A stretch of 64,000 nt of DNA from an uncultured Desulfobacter sp. GTDB lineage: Bacteria > Desulfobacterota > Desulfobacteria > Desulfobacterales > Desulfobacteraceae. Positions 59,166 through 64,000 of the stretch are shown one piece after another. The stretch spans positions 4,994,001 to 5,058,000 of the forward strand of contig NZ_OY762929.1 of NCBI RefSeq assembly GCF_963666675.1, given 5' to 3'. The notes below the pieces were generated by a model, which had not been told where the DNA came from, did not search any database, and saw only the letters and a program-made list of their open reading frames with translations. The first letter of the stretch is position 1. Each line of letters begins with the position of its first letter. The translations under genes and the position numbers were made by a program.

Positions 59166-60908
59166 ATGATGCACGAATCCATCACTGACAGAAAAGAGTT
59201 TTACCAGGTACTGACCCGCAATATTCGAATCCGTATCCTGCTGGTTTCCATTATCCCCATGATGCTGACCCTGGGCATACTGTGCTGGCGGTTCCATCTG
59301 GCCTATTCAGAAAAAATCAGCGCCCACATCGGCGAACTGGTACTCAAGCACACCCAGAACATTGATACCTTTCTCAAAGAAAAGCTGGGTAATATCCGTT
59401 ACCTGGCCCGGCAGTTGTCCACCACCGAACCGGAGATGGCCCAGCAGTTTTTGACATCACAACTATCTGAACTTAAAGATGAATACGGAGACGTATTCAC
59501 GGATCTGGGTCTTGTGGATTCAAAGGGTATCCAGTTTGCCTATGAAGGCCCCTTTCGCCTTGTGAATGCCGATTACAGCGAGGCCACCTGGTTTTTACAG
59601 GCCATGGACAGCCCCTATTATATTTCCGATGTGTTTGCAGGACTTCGCGGACATCCCCATTTTATTCTGGCCGTCAAGCTGTCGGCCCAGGGCCGAACGT
59701 ATATATTAAGATCCACCATCAATTTTACGGCCTTTAACAGTCTGGTGGAAAACGTCCAAATCGGCAGGACCGGAACGGCGTTCATCGTCAATGCCAAGGG
59801 CCGACTGCAGACCCACCCCCGTTCGGGAACCATGGAAGTCGTCCCCGAATTTATCGCTGATCCGACGATTTTCAAAGAAAAGCCCCCCCTTATTCTCAAG
59901 CATGAAAATGATCAGGGCAACACCTGCCTGTACGCCCTGGCCCTGTTTAAAACAGTGGACTGGCGCATGGTGTTCCGCCAGGATGCCGGGGATGCCCTAA
60001 GGGACATGTGGCGGGCAGAAGGGCTCACCCTTATCTTATTCCTGCTGGGCTGCGCGGTCATCGTGTCAGTTTCTTTTACACTCTCCAAAAACCTTGTCAA
60101 ACGCATTGCAAAGGCCGACCGGAAAAACGAAGCCATGAACCAGCAGGTGGTGGAGAGCGGCAAACTTGCCACCATCGGCGAACTTGCTGCGGGTATTGCC
60201 CATGAAATCAACAACCCTGTGGCCATCATGGTGGAAGAGGCCGGCTGGATGGGCGACCTGCTTGAAGAGGAAGCCGGGATGACCCCGGACAACAAAGGTG
60301 AATTTCACCGGGCCATTGAACAGATCGCCACCCAGGGCCGGCGCTGCAAGGATATTACCCATAAGTTATTGAGTTTTGCCCGGAAAAGCGATGCCACAGA
60401 AGCCGATATCGACATCAATGACACCATCCGGGAAATCGTGGACCTCACCGCCCAGATGGCCCGGTATAACAATGTCACCATCTCAACCCGGCTTGCCCCG
60501 GACCTGCCTTTTATCCGGTTCTCTCCATCCGAACTGCAACAGGTCATTTTAAACCTGACCAACAACGCCATTGATGCCATGGGCAAAGACGGCGGTACCG
60601 TGGAGATTGAAACAGGCATCCATTCCCAGGACGATAACATGATTGAAATTAAGGTGGACGACAACGGACCAGGCATCCCCGCCCAGTACCTGGACCGGAT
60701 TTTTGATCCCTTCTTCACCACCAAAGCCGTGGGAAAGGGCACAGGTTTAGGCCTGTCCATCTGTTACGGCATTATTCAGAAAATGGGCGGGACCATTGAA
60801 GTGGAAAGTCATATGGGACAGGGCACCTGTTTTCTAATCCAATTGCCCGTAAATGTCCAAAAGACAGCCAAACCGTCAACAAGCGATACATATACAGCCA
60901 TAAGCTGA
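59166..60908 (+). CDS. sensor histidine kinase with cache-type periplasmic domain (second module)
   Basis: 580 aa. Membrane helices at ~24-43 and ~287-307 bracket a dCache sensor (VFTDLGLVDSKGIQFAYEGPF, SPYYISDVFAGLRGHPHFILAVK). Kinase motifs: AAGIAHEINNPVAIM (His ~346), N box LNLTNNAIDAM, DNGPGI, FDPFFTTKAVGKGTGLGLS. ACAGGAGCCATAGAT precedes the ATG; a second ATG follows at once. It is clearly related to the kinase at 38662. The receiver gene follows at 60992. Ligand unknown, presumably the substrate of the DASS transporter at 62000. Confidence 0.93.
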   Translation: MMHESITDRKEFYQVLTRNIRIRILLVSIIPMMLTLGILCWRFHLAYSEKISAHIGELVLKHTQNIDTFLKEKLGNIRYLARQLSTTEPEMAQQFLTSQLSELKDEYGDVFTDLGLVDSKGIQFAYEGPFRLVNADYSEATWFLQAMDSPYYISDVFAGLRGHPHFILAVKLSAQGRTYILRSTINFTAFNSLVENVQIGRTGTAFIVNAKGRLQTHPRSGTMEVVPEFIADPTIFKEKPPLILKHENDQGNTCLYALALFKTVDWRMVFRQDAGDALRDMWRAEGLTLILFLLGCAVIVSVSFTLSKNLVKRIAKADRKNEAMNQQVVESGKLATIGELAAGIAHEINNPVAIMVEEAGWMGDLLEEEAGMTPDNKGEFHRAIEQIATQGRRCKDITHKLLSFARKSDATEADIDINDTIREIVDLTAQMARYNNVTISTRLAPDLPFIRFSPSELQQVILNLTNNAIDAMGKDGGTVEIETGIHSQDDNMIEIKVDDNGPGIPAQYLDRIFDPFFTTKAVGKGTGLGLSICYGIIQKMGGTIEVESHMGQGTCFLIQLPVNVQKTAKPSTSDTYTAIS

Positions 60909-60991
60909 CCCGGAACAAAACATAAAAAAATTTTTAAAAACCTATTGGCACTTTTTTCTAAACCTTTAAACCATTTAGGGAGACTTTGCAG

Positions 60992-61414
60992 ATGAAACTT
61001 TTATTTGTTGATGATGAGAAAGCCTTTCTGGACACCTTGCTTAAACGGCTCGAAAAACGCGAACTCAGTGCAGATTCCGTTTACGACGGCCAATCGGCCA
61101 TAAACTTTCTGTCCGAACACACCAACACGGATGTGGTGGTGCTTGATGTAAAAATGCCCGGCATGGACGGACTTGAAACGCTGCAGGCCATTAAAGACCA
61201 AAACCCGCTGGTGGAAGTGATCATGCTCACGGGCCACGCCACAGTACAAAATGCCATTGAAGGAATGAAGCGCGGGGCATTCGATTATTTGATGAAGCCC
61301 TGTAATCTCGAAGAGCTTATCGCCAAGATTGAACAGGCGGCGACTAAAAAATTTCAGCATGAGGAGAAGATCATGGAGGCCAGGGCCAAGGAAATAACAG
61401 GCCGCATGGTCTAG
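60992..61414 (+). CDS. single-domain response regulator (second module, first receiver)
   Basis: 140 aa from the ATG at 60992, where AGGGAGA is well spaced; an in-frame TTG at 60986 is too close. Receiver residues: LLFVDDEKAF, VVVLDVKMPGMDG (Asp ~54), MLTGHA, YLMKPCNLEE. A short C-terminal helix matches that of the receiver at 40410. No output domain. Its stop codon touches the first base of a palindromic repeat element. Confidence 0.93.
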   Translation: MKLLFVDDEKAFLDTLLKRLEKRELSADSVYDGQSAINFLSEHTNTDVVVLDVKMPGMDGLETLQAIKDQNPLVEVIMLTGHATVQNAIEGMKRGAFDYLMKPCNLEELIAKIEQAATKKFQHEEKIMEARAKEITGRMV

Positions 61415-61539
61415 TGTTTGGACGAAAATTCACCCGCCTGCAGCGTTGCTGCGGGAATTTGAAATCCTCACAACCATAAGGTTGCTCCGGTTTCAAATCC
61501 CCTTGCGCCTTGCATCCGGGCAAATTTTCATCCAAACAC
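61414..61539. repeat. 126-bp palindromic element with 17-bp inverted ends
   Basis: The ends GTGTTTGGACGAAAATT (61414-61430) and AATTTTCATCCAAACAC (61523-61539) are inverted repeats with one mismatch. Inside, AATTTGAAATCC pairs with GGTTTCAAATCC-type sequence, and CAACC-ATAA-GGTTG forms the centre. The whole can fold as one long hairpin. It has no coding capacity. It resembles a MITE or REP-type intergenic repeat and may also terminate or stabilise the transcript between two regulator genes. Confidence 0.8.
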
Positions 61540-61592
61540 GGCCCTTGGTTATGAATTTAAATTTTCAATCAATTTAAAGGCAAGCTTAAAAG

Positions 61593-62003
61593 ATGAAAGA
61601 CACCTCTTTATCCCATACCCGGCTGCTTCTGGTGGATGACGAAAAAGGATTTGTGGATGTGCTGACCAACCGGTTGAGCCGCCGGGGCATTAAAGCCGTC
61701 AAAGCCTATTCCGGCGCTGAAGCGTTGCGGGCGCTTCGTGGAGCCAGATTCGACGTGATGGTCCTGGATCTGAAAATGGAGGACATGGATGGTATTGAGG
61801 TGTTGAAAATTGTCAGGAAAATGGCCCCGGATCTGCCGGTGATCATTTTAACCGGACACGGTTCGAGAACGGCCGCAGAGGACGGCATGGCCCTGGGGGC
61901 GTTCGATTACCTGACAAAACCCTGCGAGCTTAAAGACTTAATGGAAAAAATCAGCCTGGCACGGCAGGCCAAAAACAAACATAACGGAGAAACAGACAAA
62001 TGA
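61593..62003 (+). CDS. single-domain response regulator (second module, second receiver)
   Basis: 136 aa receiver. LLLVDDEKGF, VMVLDLKMEDMDG (Asp ~57, with ED in place of the usual PG), ILTGHGSRTA, YLTKPCELKD. No output domain. AAAGGCAAGCTTAAAAG precedes the ATG. The stop overlaps the DASS transporter start by 4 bp (ATGA), so the two are translationally coupled. Confidence 0.92.
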   Translation: MKDTSLSHTRLLLVDDEKGFVDVLTNRLSRRGIKAVKAYSGAEALRALRGARFDVMVLDLKMEDMDGIEVLKIVRKMAPDLPVIILTGHGSRTAAEDGMALGAFDYLTKPCELKDLMEKISLARQAKNKHNGETDK

Positions 62004-63574
62004 TACTCAAATCGAGCGGATTCAAACTGGCGGTAGCAGTGTTGATCGGTGTAATTGTGTTTATTCTGCCCAGGCCGGAAGGGACAAAATTTAAACTTTC
62101 CGGCACTGGGGCAGACCAATTGAGCGGTGCTGTCAGCCAATACTTTTCAGCCCAGCAGAAAGCACCGGGCAAGCCGGTTATTTTAACGGCCAAGGCCCCC
62201 GGCACCGAACAGGCCCGGGCACTATACCTTACCGACCAGGCCAGGGAAATGGGTCTGTCGGAGGTTAATGTGGATTATGTCGATGGACTGAGCCCCAAAG
62301 CCAAACGATTCCTGGCCGTTCTTGCGGTGCTGGTTATCCTGTTTGTGGTGGAGCCCATCCCCCTTGAAATCACGGCGGTGCTCATCGGCGCCTCCCTGGT
62401 TTTCATGGGCATTACCGATGTAAAAGGGGCATGGTCACCCTATATGCACCCTGTTGTCATTTTCATCATGTGTTGCCTGATCTTTGCCATTGCCCTGGAT
62501 AAAGTTGGGCTGACAAAACGTCTGGGGTATTATATTATCAAAAAAGCGGGCAATTCCGTAACAAAGTTCACTTTCATCATTGCCATGGGCCTGGGGATTT
62601 CATCCTCTTTCATGCATGATGCGGCCGCCTGTGCCATCGGTATTGTGACCATGCTGCCGCTGATGCGGGCCGTGGGGATTGAACCCAATACCAATACGGC
62701 AAAATTTATGATGCTCTCCCTGCCCTTTGCCTGCTCCTGCGGCGGCATGGGCACCCTGGTGGGTGGTGGCCGGTGCATGGTGTCCGCTGCATTTTTAAAG
62801 GAATTCACGGGTATTGAGATCACTTTTTTTGAATGGATCAAGTATTGTATGCCGGCAGCCATCATCTGTGTGCCCGTTGCGGTGCTTGTCACCTACTTTG
62901 TTTACCGGCCCGACCCCAAATTCAAACTACCTGATTTTGATGAGGATCTAGGCCCCATGACTGCAGCCGAGAAAAAAACATTGATCATCATTGTCCTCTC
63001 TTTTGCGGCGTGGTTAACCAAAGGTCTCCACGGCTTTCACTATTCAATTACCGGTATGGTGGGTGTGGCCTGCCTGGTGCTGTTCGGCGTATTGAAATGG
63101 CGGGATATCAATGACAACCTGGAATGGGGAACGGCCCTGTTTATTTTCGGCGGCGGCATCTCTTTGGGCCTTGCCATGGGATATTCCGGAGCGGCAGACT
63201 ACTTTGCCAATCTGTTCTTCCCGCTGATCCAGGGCAAAGGCTGGCTGGTGCTCTTTGTGGGTGTGGCGGTATTCGGGGCGCTTGTCACCAATGCCATGGC
63301 CAATGTGGCGGCGGCTGCGCTAATTCTGCCCATTGTGATTCCCATGGCCCAGCTTGAAGGCGTCAACCCGGCCATCCTGGCCTTGGGGTTAGGCATGGCC
63401 ACATCATTTGCCATGCTGCTGGTCATCGGTTGTCCACCCAACGCCATTGCCTATTCATACAAGTACTTCAAGTCCTCGGATCTGACCAAGTTAGGCCTTG
63501 TGGCCACACCCACCCTGCTCTTAATACTGATCGGCGTGGTATGTACATGGTGGAAGATCCTGGGATTAATATAA
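62000..63574 (+). CDS. DASS/SLC13 family anion transporter (second module)
   Basis: 524 aa with about twelve helices. An N-terminal helix (~10-25) is followed by a soluble insert of ~70 residues (QQKAPGKPVILTAKAPGTEQ), shorter than that of the 615-aa paralogue. SNT-type motifs are CSCGGMGTLVGGGRCMVSAAF (~246) and IGCPPNAIAYSYKYF (~476). The second hairpin also has VTNAMANVAAAALILPI (~432). Substrate class: sulfate or organic acid. Coupled by 4 bp to the receiver gene and 10 bp ahead of another regulator gene. Confidence 0.92.
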   Translation: MILKSSGFKLAVAVLIGVIVFILPRPEGTKFKLSGTGADQLSGAVSQYFSAQQKAPGKPVILTAKAPGTEQARALYLTDQAREMGLSEVNVDYVDGLSPKAKRFLAVLAVLVILFVVEPIPLEITAVLIGASLVFMGITDVKGAWSPYMHPVVIFIMCCLIFAIALDKVGLTKRLGYYIIKKAGNSVTKFTFIIAMGLGISSSFMHDAAACAIGIVTMLPLMRAVGIEPNTNTAKFMMLSLPFACSCGGMGTLVGGGRCMVSAAFLKEFTGIEITFFEWIKYCMPAAIICVPVAVLVTYFVYRPDPKFKLPDFDEDLGPMTAAEKKTLIIIVLSFAAWLTKGLHGFHYSITGMVGVACLVLFGVLKWRDINDNLEWGTALFIFGGGISLGLAMGYSGAADYFANLFFPLIQGKGWLVLFVGVAVFGALVTNAMANVAAAALILPIVIPMAQLEGVNPAILALGLGMATSFAMLLVIGCPPNAIAYSYKYFKSSDLTKLGLVATPTLLLILIGVVCTWWKILGLI

Positions 63575-63584
63575 AAGGAATTTT

Positions 63585-64000
63585 GTGACCCTGATGGAAA
63601 TCAATACCCTTGAAAATGACACCGGTAAGGTGGTCCGCGTGCTGCTGGTGGACGATGAAGACAACTTTCGCAACGCCATTGCCCGGCGCCTGGAACGGCG
63701 AGATATGATCGTCAACCAGGCGCCGGACGGGGTCGCCTGTCTGGAGTACCTGGGCGCCAATGAAGTCGATGTGGTGGTATTGGACATGAAGATGCCCGGT
63801 ATGTCAGGCATGGATACCTTTAAGGCCATCAATAAATACCACCCGGGCCTCCAGGTGATTTTTCTGACCGGAAATGCTGCTGTGACCGAAGGGGTGGAAG
63901 GGGTTAAGGCCGGCGCCTTTGACTACCTGTCCAAACCCATTGAGATCGACCACCTGGCCGGCAAAATCCGCCAGGCCTGGGAGCTTAAACGTCTGGAAGC
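63585..64000 (+). CDS. response regulator, partial at right edge
   Basis: The GTG at 63585 (AAAGGAA upstream) or ATG at 63594 starts a receiver: VLLVDDEDNF, VVVLDMKMPGMSG, FLTGNAAV, YLSKPIEIDH. It continues past the window after a linker helix (QAWELKRLEA), so an output domain cannot be excluded. It is the third receiver gene of the second kinase/DASS module. Confidence 0.9.
   Translation, partial: MTLMEINTLENDTGKVVRVLLVDDEDNFRNAIARRLERRDMIVNQAPDGVACLEYLGANEVDVVVLDMKMPGMSGMDTFKAINKYHPGLQVIFLTGNAAVTEGVEGVKAGAFDYLSKPIEIDHLAGKIRQAWELKRLE

Noticed and set aside
1..64000. CRISPR arrays, tRNA or rRNA genes, intact insertion sequences
   Set aside because: No regularly spaced repeats, cloverleaf-like sequences or transposase genes were seen on either strand.

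Overview
The window reads like a chromosome segment of a Gram-negative, sulfate-reducing-type bacterium, most likely family Desulfobacteraceae (Desulfobacterota). This is inferred from GC content near 50 percent, repeated cache-type histidine kinase / single-domain response regulator / DASS (SLC13) transporter modules, a PEP-CTERM protein, sigma-54 signals and an outer-membrane TonB receptor. No rRNA, tRNA, CRISPR array or intact insertion sequence was seen.

Layout. (1) 1-8.3 kb is ordinary: partial der (GTPase), a sigma-54 activator with a degenerate receiver, membrane proteins (YeiB/DUF418-like, YitT, DedA/TVP38), a CvfB-like S1 protein, a GNAT and two small proteins. (2) 8.5-26.3 kb is an ebo/edb-like metabolite region. 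A five-gene plus-strand operon encodes a secreted alpha/alpha-toroid protein, a TIM-barrel isomerase, a UbiA prenyltransferase, an alkaline-phosphatase-superfamily phosphodiesterase and a second TIM barrel. It faces an inverted paralogue of the first gene. Next come a secreted STN/PDZ protein, a 1064-aa PKD/toroid/FN3 protein, a PEP-CTERM protein under a clear sigma-54 promoter, an inositol-1-phosphate synthase-like cyclase, and a minus-strand group of response regulator, histidine kinase, TatD-like (EboB-like) hydrolase, cupin and small helical protein. (3) 26.3-37 kb continues that minus-strand run with a YdjY-like protein, a TonB-dependent receptor and two FtsX/MacB-type ABC transporters. 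Between the transporters lies a tandem 91-bp repeat whose hairpin arms covary. (4) 37.2-48 kb holds a PseC-like aminotransferase and a sigma-54-driven module: histidine kinase, response regulator, DASS transporter, small membrane protein, membrane protein, REC-CBS regulator, universal stress protein remnant, full universal stress protein and a Pat-like acetyltransferase with a shortened ATP-grasp region. (5) 48.4-57.6 kb encodes a giant RHS/YD-repeat protein with a transglutaminase-like domain lacking its cysteine, another secreted toroid protein and an FN3/dockerin-like protein. (6) 57.8-64 kb has an MsrA-MsrB fusion and a second kinase/regulator/DASS module that runs off the window.

How it may work together (inference). 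UbiA, TIM barrels, phosphodiesterase, TatD hydrolase and a sugar-phosphate cyclase are the kinds of enzymes found in ebo clusters, which are linked to moving a metabolite out of the cytoplasm. Here eboA and the dehydroquinate-synthase-like eboD are not visible, and the inositol-phosphate synthase could fill the cyclase role. The set is joined to secreted toroid proteins, two ABC exporter-type systems, an outer-membrane receptor and a dedicated two-component system whose regulator has a broken sigma-54 contact loop. This combination is the best candidate here for an undescribed system.
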